Part shown: piece after piece, positions 15,870 through 23,617 of the stretch
Position numbering within the stretch: position 1 is the first letter of the stretch
How the letters are laid out: each line of letters starts with the position of its first letter
Source of the DNA: Streptomyces pseudovenezuelae
Lineage (GTDB): Bacteria > Actinomycetota > Actinomycetes > Streptomycetales > Streptomycetaceae
Reading direction: 5' to 3'
Length of the DNA: 64,000 nt
Assembly: GCF_001513955.1 (NCBI RefSeq)
Contig: NZ_KQ948146.1
Coordinates: 701,688 to 765,687, forward strand
The notes under the pieces: generated by a model
Told to the model about the DNA's origin: nothing
Databases searched by the model: none
Seen by the model: only the letters and a program-made list of their open reading frames with translations
Position numbers and translations under genes: made by a program

Positions 15870-16667
15870 GTGACGCAGCAGATCCCGTCGACCGAACCCG
15901 ACCTGTCAGGTGTCCGCAATTTCCGTGACGTGGGCGGACTGCCGACAGCAGACGGGCGGCGGGTGCGGCACGGAGTGCTGTTCCGCAGCGGTCACCTCGC
16001 CCACGCGACCGAGGAGGACGCGGCCTTCCTGACGTCCCTGGGCCTGCACACGATCTTCGACTTCCGCAACGCGGCGGACCAGAAGCTGGAGGGCCCCGAC
16101 GTCGACCTGCCCGGCGTCACCAATGTGAACCTGCCGCTGAGCGACCCCGCCGAGGGCACCTGGTTCTGGAAGATGGTCCGCGACGGAGACATAGAGCAGC
16201 TGCGCGAGCTCCTCGGTGACGGAAAGGCCGCGGAGCGCATGACCAACTCCTACCGCACCATGGTCAAGGAGCGCACCGCCGAGCACTCCGAGGTGCTGCG
16301 CTCCCTCGCCGAGGACAGCGTCCCCGCCCTGATGCACTGCGCGGCCGGCAAGGACCGCGCGGGTCTGTCCATCGCGGTGACCCTGCTCGCCCTCGGGGTG
16401 GAGCGCGAGGCGATCATCGCCGACTACCTGGAGTCGAACGCCAAGCACCGCCGCTACAAGGTCCGCCGCACCAGCACCTCCGCCGACGCCTACTCCCCTG
16501 AGGTCATGGAGCTGCTCAGCCCGCTGTTCGAGGCGCGTGCCGAGTATCTGCAGGCGGCCTTCGAGACCATCGAGGAGACGTGGGGCGGCGTCGAGGAGTA
16601 TCTGCGACAGGGCCTCGGCCTGACGCCCGAGATCCGTGAGCGGCTGCGGGAGCGGCTGCTCGACTGA
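15870..16667 (+). CDS. Tyrosine-protein phosphatase, bacterial PTP (Y_phosphatase3) type
   Basis: A 265-residue soluble phosphatase. The signature P-loop HCAAGKDRAG is at 156-165, with Cys157 as nucleophile and Arg163 binding phosphate. N-terminal GVRNFRDVGGLPTADGRRVR and VLFRSGHLAH, and a helical C-terminus rich in Arg and Glu, fit the family that includes Mycobacterium PtpB-like and lipid phosphatases. The substrate could be phosphotyrosine or phosphoinositide. GTG at 15870 has GGGAGGAG upstream. The open frame continues far upstream, opposite the alpha-galactosidase gene, but without a start supported by a binding site. Its end is 12 bp from the convergent DUF6126 gene. Confidence 0.9.
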   Translation: MTQQIPSTEPDLSGVRNFRDVGGLPTADGRRVRHGVLFRSGHLAHATEEDAAFLTSLGLHTIFDFRNAADQKLEGPDVDLPGVTNVNLPLSDPAEGTWFWKMVRDGDIEQLRELLGDGKAAERMTNSYRTMVKERTAEHSEVLRSLAEDSVPALMHCAAGKDRAGLSIAVTLLALGVEREAIIADYLESNAKHRRYKVRRTSTSADAYSPEVMELLSPLFEARAEYLQAAFETIEETWGGVEEYLRQGLGLTPEIRERLRERLLD

Positions 16668-16679
16668 GCCGTGCGGCCG

Positions 16680-16802
16680 CTACTGCCCGGCTCCCACCTC
16701 GAAGAGGAAGTAGATGAAGGCCGCGAAGACGTGGCCGACCGCGAGGTAGATGACAAGGCGCACCCACAGGGCGCGGGGGAACTTCTCCTCCATGTCACTC
16801 AT
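16680..16802 (-). CDS. Small membrane protein, DUF6126 family
   Basis: A 40-residue protein with a charged N-terminus (MSDMEEKFPRALWVRL), one membrane helix at about 16-36 (VIYLAVGHVFAAFIYFLFEV) and a short end. I recognise it as the DUF6126 family, regularly found after an XRE-cupin regulator in Streptomyces. Its ATG overlaps the regulator's stop codon (ATGA), so the two are translationally coupled. Function unknown. Possible roles are anchoring the regulator or sensing the membrane, perhaps in relation to the hopanoid operon next door. Confidence 0.85.
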   Translation of the reverse strand: MSDMEEKFPRALWVRLVIYLAVGHVFAAFIYFLFEVGAGQ

Positions 16803-17404
16803 GGCGTCTCTCCAGGGGTGGGGCCCAGGCACAGCGTGGCCGTGGGACTCTGCAACAGGGTGTGGACGAACAGGAGCTCGACGCCGTCGGGGTCCTGGGC
16901 CGCGATGCGGTGCGGGGTCAGCGAGTCGAAGTGCGCGCTGTCGCCCGGACCGAGCCGGTGTGTGGCGTCACCGAGGCGGAGCCTTAGCCGTCCCTTGAGG
17001 ACGTACAGCCATTCCTCGCCGGGGTGCACCCGCACGATGTCGCCCTGGGAGCCGTGGGGCACCCGCACGCGCAGGGCCTGCATGCCGCGGCCTGCCGCGC
17101 CCGCCTGGACGTAGGTCCAGCCGCCCGCCTCGGTCGGTTCCATGTCGGCGGCGCGCACCACGGCGTCCCGGTCGGCGGCCGTCTCCCCGAGCAGTTCCGA
17201 GACGGTCGTACCGTAGATACGGGCCAGCGCGAGCAGCATCGGCAGCGAGGGCTGGCGCTGCCCGGTCTCCAGCCGGGAGAGATGGGCGGGCGAGAGCCCC
17301 GCGGCACCGGCCGCGGCCTCCAGGGTGAGGGAGGCGCGACGGCGCAGGGCGCGAAGCTGGGGAGCCACCGAAGGCAGCTCCGTGAAGGCTTCCGTGGAGG
17401 TCAT
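16799..17404 (-). CDS. XRE-family regulator with cupin sensor domain
   Basis: A 201-residue one-component regulator. The XRE helix-turn-helix spans about 14-68 (LRALRRRASLTLEAAAGAAG, LSPAHLSRLETGQRQPSLPM). A cupin_2 fold at about 108-178 includes IVRVHPGEEWLYVLKGRLRL and LGPGDSAHFDSLTPH. Such proteins usually bind a small ligand or metal in the cupin and repress nearby genes. Two 15-bp palindromes lie 21-55 bp upstream of its start, a textbook autoregulatory arrangement. It follows the hopanoid operon on the same strand and is coupled to the 40-aa membrane protein. A role in controlling hopanoid genes is possible but inferred. Confidence 0.9.
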   Translation of the reverse strand: MTSTEAFTELPSVAPQLRALRRRASLTLEAAAGAAGLSPAHLSRLETGQRQPSLPMLLALARIYGTTVSELLGETAADRDAVVRAADMEPTEAGGWTYVQAGAAGRGMQALRVRVPHGSQGDIVRVHPGEEWLYVLKGRLRLRLGDATHRLGPGDSAHFDSLTPHRIAAQDPDGVELLFVHTLLQSPTATLCLGPTPGETP

Positions 17405-17424
17405 ACCTCCATTGAGCCGGAGCC

Positions 17425-17459
17425 TTGCCTCTGCGGCAAATTTCTTGCCTCAGAGGCAA
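17425..17459. promoter_or_regulatory. Twin palindromic operators upstream of the XRE-cupin gene
   Basis: TTGCCTCTGCGGCAA (17425-17439) and TTGCCTCAGAGGCAA (17445-17459) are 15-bp palindromes, the second perfect. Their centres are 20 bp apart, two helical turns, so two dimers would bind on the same face. They lie in the 73-bp gap between the aminotransferase stop and the regulator start. The XRE-cupin protein is the expected ligand. Confidence 0.75.
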
Positions 17460-17477
17460 AAGCCCCGGAGTGGGCCG

Positions 17478-18863
17478 TTACCGGTTGGCCACCGCCTGCT
17501 TCACCAGTGTCTTGCCGAAGTCCCACATCAGTCCGCCGCCGCTGTGCGCGTCGTCCATGACGTCCGTGAAGGCGTCCACGAAGCGGTCCACCTCCTTCTC
17601 CCCGACGACGAGCGGCGGGATGAGCTTGATGACCTCCAGATGGTCGCCGGAGACCTGGGTGAGGATCCGGTGCCGCTGCAGGAGGGGGACGACGACCATC
17701 TGCGCGAACAGACCCTTGCGCGCGGCCTGGAGCATGGTCCAGCGGCCGCGGAGCTTGAGCGACTTCGGCCTGCCGAACTCGATGCCGATCATCAGGCCCC
17801 GGCCTCGTACGTCGGCGAGCAGTTCGTACTTGTCGACCAGTGCCGCGAGCCGGGACCTCAGCAGGTCGCCGGTGGCGCGGGCGTTCGCGACGATCTGCTC
17901 GTTCTCCATGACCGACAGGACGGCGAGCCCGGCCGCCATCGCCTGGGCGTTGGATCCGAAGCTCGCCGAGTGCACCAGCACCCGGTCCATCGACGAGTAG
18001 ACCTTCTTGAAGATCCAGTCCTTGCCGAGGGTGGCGCCGACCGGGACATAGCCGCCGGAGAGCGCCTTGGCCACGCACACCAGGTCGGGCTCGACCCCGT
18101 CCTCGTGCTGGTAGGCGTAGAAGTCCCCGGTCCGGCCGAGCCCCGTCTGCACCTCGTCGGCGATGAGCAGCGCCTTGTGCCCGCGCAGCAGCTCCTGCGC
18201 GGACCGCAGATACCCGGGCGGCGGCTCGTGCACCCCCTTGCCCTGGATCGGCTCGACGACCAGGGCGGCGACGTCCCCCTTCTTCAGCTCCCGGGCCAGG
18301 GCGTCGAGATCGCCGAGGGGTACGGCGGTGTCGGGCAGCAGGGGCGCGAATCCGTCCCGGAAGCCGGACTCGCCGTTGACCGACAGGGAGCCGGTGGTCA
18401 GCCCGTGGAAGGCGTGGTCGCAGTACAGGACGCGGGGCCTGCCGGTGGCGTACCGGGCGAACTTCAGCGCGGTCTCCACCGCCTCGGTGCCGCTGTTGCC
18501 GAAGAACACCCGGTCCAGGTGCGGGCTGTGCGTGAGCAGCTTCTCGGCCAGCAGCCCGGGCAGCGGCTGGCAGTCGAAGCGGGTGAGGTCGGCGAGAGAG
18601 GCGTCGAGGACGTCGTGCAGGGCCTTGCGGACGACGGGGTGATGGCGCCCTAGGCCCATCACCCCGAACCCGGCGAGCATGTCCAGGTAGTCGTTGCCCT
18701 CCTCGTCCCAGAAGTAGGCGCCCTCGCCACGCTCGTAGACCTTGTCGAAGCCGATGGTGTGCAGCATGCGCGGGAGCTGGTGGTTCAGGTACTTCCCATG
18801 CAGCTCGTAGCGTTCGGCTCCGCGCTCGGCCAGGAGTCTGCCGAGGTCGAACTCCGTGGTCAT
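17478..18863 (-). CDS. hpnO: Class III aminotransferase of the hopanoid operon, HpnO-like
   Basis: A 461-residue PLP-dependent aminotransferase. Cofactor features are FFGNSGTEAVETALKFAR (120-137), LLIADEVQTGLGRTG (232-246, Asp236) and the Schiff-base lysine in VAKALSGGYVPVG (Lys266). In the hopanoid pathway it would convert ribosylhopane-derived aldehyde to aminobacteriohopanetriol, the amino hopanoid known from S. coelicolor. Its ATG overlaps the dxs stop (ATGA), making it the last hopanoid gene of the operon. No terminator was seen between it and the XRE operators. The hpnO name rests on position and family; ornithine- or acetylornithine-type activities are family alternatives. Confidence 0.85.
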   Translation of the reverse strand: MTTEFDLGRLLAERGAERYELHGKYLNHQLPRMLHTIGFDKVYERGEGAYFWDEEGNDYLDMLAGFGVMGLGRHHPVVRKALHDVLDASLADLTRFDCQPLPGLLAEKLLTHSPHLDRVFFGNSGTEAVETALKFARYATGRPRVLYCDHAFHGLTTGSLSVNGESGFRDGFAPLLPDTAVPLGDLDALARELKKGDVAALVVEPIQGKGVHEPPPGYLRSAQELLRGHKALLIADEVQTGLGRTGDFYAYQHEDGVEPDLVCVAKALSGGYVPVGATLGKDWIFKKVYSSMDRVLVHSASFGSNAQAMAAGLAVLSVMENEQIVANARATGDLLRSRLAALVDKYELLADVRGRGLMIGIEFGRPKSLKLRGRWTMLQAARKGLFAQMVVVPLLQRHRILTQVSGDHLEVIKLIPPLVVGEKEVDRFVDAFTDVMDDAHSGGGLMWDFGKTLVKQAVANR

Positions 18864-20758
18864 TCAGCAGTCTCCTTGACTTCGGCCTGCGCCTTCACGG
18901 CCAGGCTCGCGCTGATCCGCCCCGCCACCTCGACCGGGGTGAGGCCGATGTCGGCGAGCACCTCGCCCCGTTTGGCGTGCGCGAGGAACTGCTCGGGGAT
19001 CCCGAACCGCCGTACCGGCACGTCGACTTCGGCGTCACCGAGGGCCAGGGCCACCGCCGCCCCCACTCCGGCGGCCCGGCTGTTGTCCTCGACGACGGCC
19101 ACCAGCCGGTGTTGCGCCGCGAGGCCCGGCAGCGCGGGATCGACGGGCTTGACCCAACGGGGGTCGACGACCGTGCAGGCGATGCCTCTCGCCTCCAGCA
19201 GCTCGGCCGCCTGGAGGCAGACCGGGGCCATCACCCCGACGGCGACCAGGAGCACCTCGGGGCGATCACCCCGGTGCAGGACGTCCAGGCCCCCCACCCG
19301 GTCGAGCGCCGGCACCGAGGGACCCACCGACTCCTTCGGGAACCGCACCAGCGTCGGCGCGTCGTCCACGGCCACCGCCTCCCGCAGCTGCGCCCGCAGC
19401 TGGTCGGCGTCGCGGGGCGCGGCGATCCTCAGTCCGGGCACGACCTGGAGGATCGACATGTCCCACATGCCGTTGTGGGAGGCCCCGTCCACCCCCGTGA
19501 CCCCGGCCCGGTCCAGGACGAACGTGACCCCGCAGCGGTGCAGGGCGACATCCATCAGGAGCTGGTCGAAGGCCCGGTTCAGGAAGGTGGCGTACACGGC
19601 GACGACCGGGTGCAGCCCGCCTGTGGCGAGACCCGCCGCGGAGACCGCCGCGTGCTGCTCGGCGATGCCGACGTCCCACACCCGGTCCGGGAACCGCGCC
19701 GCGAACTTGCCCAGACCCACCGGGTGCAGCATGGCCGCCGTGATCGCCACGACGTCCTCCCGCTCCTCCCCGATCGCGACGATCTCGTCACCGAACACCG
19801 AGGTCCAGGAGGGTCCGTTGGACGGTGCGAGCGGCTCGCAGGTGAGGGGGTCCATCACACCGACGGTGTGGAAGTGGTCCTCCTCGTGGGCGAGGGCGGG
19901 CTCGTAGCCGCGCCCCTTCTCGGTGAGGCAGTGGATCAGCACCGGTCCGTGGAAGCGCTTCGCGCGCCGCAGAGCGGACTCGACGGCCCCGATGTCGTGT
20001 CCGTCGATCGGGCCGACGTACTTCAGCCCGAGGTCCTCGAACATGCCCTGCGGTGCGAAGGCGTCCTTGAAGCCCTTCTTCGCGCCGTGCAGGGACTCGT
20101 AGACGGTGTTGCCGACCAGCGGGGTCTTGAGGAGCACCTCCTTCCCCCAGGCCAGCACCCTCTCGTAGCCGTCGGTCGTGCGCAGGGTGGCCAGGTGGTT
20201 GGCGAGCCCGCCGATGGTCGGCGAGTAGGACCGCTCGTTGTCGTTGACGACTATGATCAACGGCCGGTCCTTGGCGGCCGCGATGTTGTTCAGCGCCTCC
20301 CAGGCCATGCCGCCGGTGAGCGCGCCGTCGCCGATGACCGCGACCACGTGCCCCTTCTCTCCCTGCACCTGACGGGCCTTGGCGAGCCCGTCGGCCCACC
20401 CCAGCGCGGTGGAGGCGTGGCTGTTCTCGACGATGTCGTGCTCGGACTCCTCGCGCGAGGGGTAGCCCGACAGACCGCCCTTGCCCCGCAGCTTCGAGAA
20501 GTCCTGACGCCCTGTCAGGATCTTGTGCACATAGCTCTGATGGCCGGTGTCCCACACGATGCGGTCGACCGGTGACTCGAAGACCCGGTGGAGCGCGATG
20601 GACAGTTCCACCACCCCCAGGTTGGGCCCGAGGTGTCCGCCGGTCCTGGCGACCGCGTGCACCAGGAACTCCCTGACTTCCTCGGCCAGTTCGCCGAGAT
20701 CCGATTCGGACAGCGCCTTCAGGTCGCGTGGTCCCCGGATGTTCTCCAAGATGGTCAC
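18860..20758 (-). CDS. dxs: 1-deoxy-D-xylulose-5-phosphate synthase
   Basis: A 632-residue thiamine-diphosphate enzyme condensing pyruvate and glyceraldehyde-3-phosphate, the first step of the MEP isoprenoid pathway. Visible features are DTGHQSYVHKILTGR (70-84), the TPP motif from GDGALTGG (143-150) to VVNDNERSYSPT, and the C-terminal transketolase segments DVGIAEQHAAVSAAG and YATFLNRAFDQL. Length is normal. It sits between ispG (27-nt gap upstream) and the aminotransferase (4-nt overlap). This placement suggests a dedicated copy feeding hopanoid synthesis, as in S. coelicolor, which has a second dxs elsewhere. Confidence 0.95.
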   Translation of the reverse strand: MTILENIRGPRDLKALSESDLGELAEEVREFLVHAVARTGGHLGPNLGVVELSIALHRVFESPVDRIVWDTGHQSYVHKILTGRQDFSKLRGKGGLSGYPSREESEHDIVENSHASTALGWADGLAKARQVQGEKGHVVAVIGDGALTGGMAWEALNNIAAAKDRPLIIVVNDNERSYSPTIGGLANHLATLRTTDGYERVLAWGKEVLLKTPLVGNTVYESLHGAKKGFKDAFAPQGMFEDLGLKYVGPIDGHDIGAVESALRRAKRFHGPVLIHCLTEKGRGYEPALAHEEDHFHTVGVMDPLTCEPLAPSNGPSWTSVFGDEIVAIGEEREDVVAITAAMLHPVGLGKFAARFPDRVWDVGIAEQHAAVSAAGLATGGLHPVVAVYATFLNRAFDQLLMDVALHRCGVTFVLDRAGVTGVDGASHNGMWDMSILQVVPGLRIAAPRDADQLRAQLREAVAVDDAPTLVRFPKESVGPSVPALDRVGGLDVLHRGDRPEVLLVAVGVMAPVCLQAAELLEARGIACTVVDPRWVKPVDPALPGLAAQHRLVAVVEDNSRAAGVGAAVALALGDAEVDVPVRRFGIPEQFLAHAKRGEVLADIGLTPVEVAGRISASLAVKAQAEVKETAE

Positions 20759-20785
20759 GCTCGGGCCCCCTTCGGTCCGTGCTGT

Positions 20786-21943
20786 TCAACTCACGGTGAC
20801 GGCCGGCTCCCCCGACGCGACGCCGTCCTGCTCCATCTGTTCGGCGATCTTCATCGCCTCCTCGATGAGGGTCTCCACGATCTTGGACTCCGGGACGGTC
20901 TTGACGACCTCGCCCTTCACGAAGATCTGTCCCTTGCCGTTGCCGGAGGCGACCCCCAGGTCCGCCTCCCGCGCCTCGCCGGGACCGTTGACCACACACC
21001 CCATCACCGCGACCCGCAAAGGCACTTCCATGCCTTCGAGACCCGCCGTGACCTCGTCCGCCAGCTTGTAGACGTCCACCTGCGCGCGCCCGCAGGACGG
21101 GCACGAGACGATCTCCAGCCGGCGTTGCCGCAGGTTCAGCGACTCCAGGATCTGGATGCCGACCTTGACCTCCTCGGCGGGCGGGGCGGACAGGGACACC
21201 CGGATGGTGTCGCCGATCCCCCTCGACAGCAGCGCCCCGAAGGCCACCGCCGACTTGATCGTCCCCTGGAAGGCCGGCCCGGCCTCCGTGACCCCCAGGT
21301 GCAGCGGGTAGTCGCACTGCTCGGCGAGCTGCTGGTAGGCGGCCACCATCACCACGGGGTCGTTGTGCTTCACGGAGATCTTGACGTCCCGGAAGCCGTG
21401 CTCCTCGAACAACGACGCCTCCCACAGCGCCGATTCGACCAGCGCCTCCGGGGTCGCCCTGCCGTACTTCTGGAGCAGCCGCCGGTCCAGCGACCCGGCG
21501 TTGACCCCGATCCGGATCGGCGTGCCGTGGTCCTTCGCGGCCCGCGCGATCTCCTTGACCTTGTCGTCGAACTGCTTGATGTTCCCGGGATTGACGCGTA
21601 CGGCCGCGCAGCCGGCCTCGATCGCCGCGAACACGTACTTGGGCTGGAAGTGGATGTCCGCGATCACCGGGATCTGCGACTTGCGGGCGATGGTCGCGAG
21701 GGCGTCCGCGTCGTCCTGCGTGGGACAGGCGACGCGGACGATCTGGCAACCGGACGCGGTGAGTTCGGCGATCTGCTGGAGCGTGGCGCCGATGTCGGAC
21801 GTACGCGTCGTCGTCATCGACTGCACCGACACCGGGGCCCCGCCCCCGACCGCCACCGGCCCGACCATGATCTGCCGCGACACGCGCCGCTCGGCGATCG
21901 GCCGGACCGGTACCTCGGGGACGCCCAAGGGAATGGCGGTCAT
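20786..21943 (-). CDS. ispG: 4-hydroxy-3-methylbut-2-enyl diphosphate synthase
   Basis: A 385-residue [4Fe-4S] enzyme converting methylerythritol cyclodiphosphate to HMBPP, the penultimate MEP-pathway step. The cluster ligands are visible as Cys281 and Cys284 (SCPSCGRAQVD) and Cys316 (MGCVVNGPGEA). The N-terminal TIM-barrel motifs VQSMTTTRTSDI, VRVACPTQDDA, ADIHFQPKYV and VRVNPGNI are complete. It starts 4 nt after hpnH and is followed by dxs, so precursor supply genes are built into the hopanoid operon. Probably a second genomic copy. Confidence 0.95.
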   Translation of the reverse strand: MTAIPLGVPEVPVRPIAERRVSRQIMVGPVAVGGGAPVSVQSMTTTRTSDIGATLQQIAELTASGCQIVRVACPTQDDADALATIARKSQIPVIADIHFQPKYVFAAIEAGCAAVRVNPGNIKQFDDKVKEIARAAKDHGTPIRIGVNAGSLDRRLLQKYGRATPEALVESALWEASLFEEHGFRDVKISVKHNDPVVMVAAYQQLAEQCDYPLHLGVTEAGPAFQGTIKSAVAFGALLSRGIGDTIRVSLSAPPAEEVKVGIQILESLNLRQRRLEIVSCPSCGRAQVDVYKLADEVTAGLEGMEVPLRVAVMGCVVNGPGEAREADLGVASGNGKGQIFVKGEVVKTVPESKIVETLIEEAMKIAEQMEQDGVASGEPAVTVS

Positions 21944-21947
21944 GGCG

Positions 21948-22970
21948 CTACTCGCGGTTCCCGGAGACCGTCTCGCGCATGGCGCGCAGCGACTCCTTGA
22001 GGGATCCCATGGTGGCGAGGACGGCGGTGGGCTCGTAGCCGCAGTGCGCCATGCAGTTGGCGCAGCGCGGGTCCTTGCCCCGGCCGTACTTGTCCCAGTC
22101 GGTGTCCTCGATGAGTTCGCGGTACGTCGGCACGTACCCGTCGCTCATCAGGTAGCACGGGCGCTGCCAGCCGAACAGGGAGTAGTTCGGGATCGCCCAG
22201 GCCGTGCACGGGAAGTCGACCTTGCCCTCCAGGAAGTCCAGGAAGAGCGGGGAGTGGTTGAGCCGCCACTTCTTGCGGTTGCCGCCCGCGAAGGCCTTCT
22301 TGAACAGCTCGCGGGTCTGCTCCACGCCCAGGAAGTGCTCCTGGTCGGGCGCCTTCTCGTAGGCGTAGGCGGGCGAGATCATCATCTCGTCGACCTTGAG
22401 GTCGTCGTTGAGGAAGTTGAGCACCTCGATGATGGTCTGCGGGGTGTCGGTGTTGAAGAAGGTCGAGTTGGTGGTGACCCGGAAGCCGCGCTGCTTGGCC
22501 TCCTTGATCGCCTCCACCGCCTCGTCGAACACGCCCTCCTTGGCGACCGACTCGTCGTGCCGCTCGCGCAGTCCGTCGATGTGCACGGCGAAGGCGAAGT
22601 ACGGGGAGGGCTTGAACTTGTCCATCTTCTTGCGCAGCAGCATGGCGTTGGTGCAGAGGAAGACGTACTTCTTCTTCGCGACCAACTGCCGGACGATCTC
22701 GTCGATCTGAGGGTGCATCAGCGGCTCGCCGCCGGCGATGGACACCATCGGCGCACCGGACTCAAGCACCGCCCCGACGGCCTGCGCCACCGGCATGCGC
22801 TGCTTGAGCACCCCCGCCGGATGCTGGATCTTGCCGCAGCCCTCGCACTTGAGATTGCACGCGAAGAGGGGCTCCAACTCCACGATCAACGGGAACTTGT
22901 CCCGCTTGCGGAGCTTTTGTTCGGCCAAGTATGTAGCGACCTTGATGGACTGACGCAGCGGCATGGCCAT
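21948..22970 (-). CDS. hpnH: Adenosyl-hopene transferase, radical SAM
   Basis: A 340-residue radical SAM enzyme that joins a 5'-deoxyadenosyl radical to diploptene, giving adenosylhopane. The cluster motif CNLKCEGC places Cys at 38, 42 and 45. SIAGGEPLMHPQID is the SAM-binding GGE motif. The C-terminal RCANCMAHCGYEP cysteines fit the HpnH extension. The ATG at 22970 (MAMPLRQS) has AGGAGG 8 nt upstream; an earlier in-frame ATG at 23009 would overlap hpnG and was rejected. It follows hpnG by 5 nt and precedes ispG by 4 nt, consistent with one transcript. Confidence 0.94.
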   Translation of the reverse strand: MAMPLRQSIKVATYLAEQKLRKRDKFPLIVELEPLFACNLKCEGCGKIQHPAGVLKQRMPVAQAVGAVLESGAPMVSIAGGEPLMHPQIDEIVRQLVAKKKYVFLCTNAMLLRKKMDKFKPSPYFAFAVHIDGLRERHDESVAKEGVFDEAVEAIKEAKQRGFRVTTNSTFFNTDTPQTIIEVLNFLNDDLKVDEMMISPAYAYEKAPDQEHFLGVEQTRELFKKAFAGGNRKKWRLNHSPLFLDFLEGKVDFPCTAWAIPNYSLFGWQRPCYLMSDGYVPTYRELIEDTDWDKYGRGKDPRCANCMAHCGYEPTAVLATMGSLKESLRAMRETVSGNRE

Positions 22971-22975
22971 CTGGC

Positions 22976-23617
22976 TCACCTCCTGGGGAGCAGCAAGGAA
23001 CGGTGCCATTCATGGAAAGCGGGAAGGACGGAACGAAGAACGCGGAAGGCTGATATTCCACCGCGTACCGTGCCGATCCGGACGAGTTCATGTTGTGGAG
23101 CGTCCACGACCACCCGGACGGCCGCAACGGGGCGCTCGCCCGCGCGCACGGCGCTCAGGAGCGTGGCCGCGGACTCCATGTCGACCGCGATCGCGCCGGT
23201 CGCGAGCAGCTGGGACCGCTCGTGACCGCGAACGACGTGATCGGAGCCGGTGAGGGGTCCGGTGTGCACGGTACGTCCCGGCACGGCCCGTACCAGCTCC
23301 TTGACGAGCAGGTCGGTCTGCGCGCACGGAACGGTTCCGTCCGGGTCCCGGGTCTCCTCGGCGACGACCAGATCGCCGGGGTGCATCCCGGGAGCGAGTC
23401 CCGCGCAGAACCCGGTGGCCAGTACGGCGGCCCCGGCGAGGGCCGGGTCGGCCAGGCGCCGGGTGACGGACCGTTCCGCCGCCTTGGGACCCATGCCCGT
23501 CCGGAGCAGGGTGACCGGCCCGCCGGCCCCGCCGCGCTCGCCCGTGCGCAGGGCGAGGTGCTCGATGCCGAGCGCGCAGGCGATCAGCAGCGGGGCGGTG
23601 GCGGGCCGGGTGCTCAT
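22976..23617 (-). CDS. hpnG: Hopanoid-associated nucleoside phosphorylase
   Basis: A 213-residue protein of the purine nucleoside phosphorylase/MTA nucleosidase family. It would remove adenine from adenosylhopane to give phosphoribosyl- or ribosylhopane. Signs are LLRTGMGPKAAERSV (phosphate/ribose site), ATGFCAGLAPGMHPGDLVVA, AIAVDMESAATL (conserved ribose-binding Glu) and VRVVVDAP. Its ATG shares one base with the shc stop (TGATG) and it ends 5 nt before hpnH, the enzyme acting just before it in the pathway. Shorter and more diverged than housekeeping phosphorylases, as HpnG usually is. Confidence 0.88.
   Translation of the reverse strand: MSTRPATAPLLIACALGIEHLALRTGERGGAGGPVTLLRTGMGPKAAERSVTRRLADPALAGAAVLATGFCAGLAPGMHPGDLVVAEETRDPDGTVPCAQTDLLVKELVRAVPGRTVHTGPLTGSDHVVRGHERSQLLATGAIAVDMESAATLLSAVRAGERPVAAVRVVVDAPQHELVRIGTVRGGISAFRVLRSVLPAFHEWHRSLLLPRR

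Noticed and set aside
19788..21749. 653-codon minus-strand frame spanning ispG and dxs
   Set aside because: It is a shifted frame crossing two well-supported genes and has no motif of its own.
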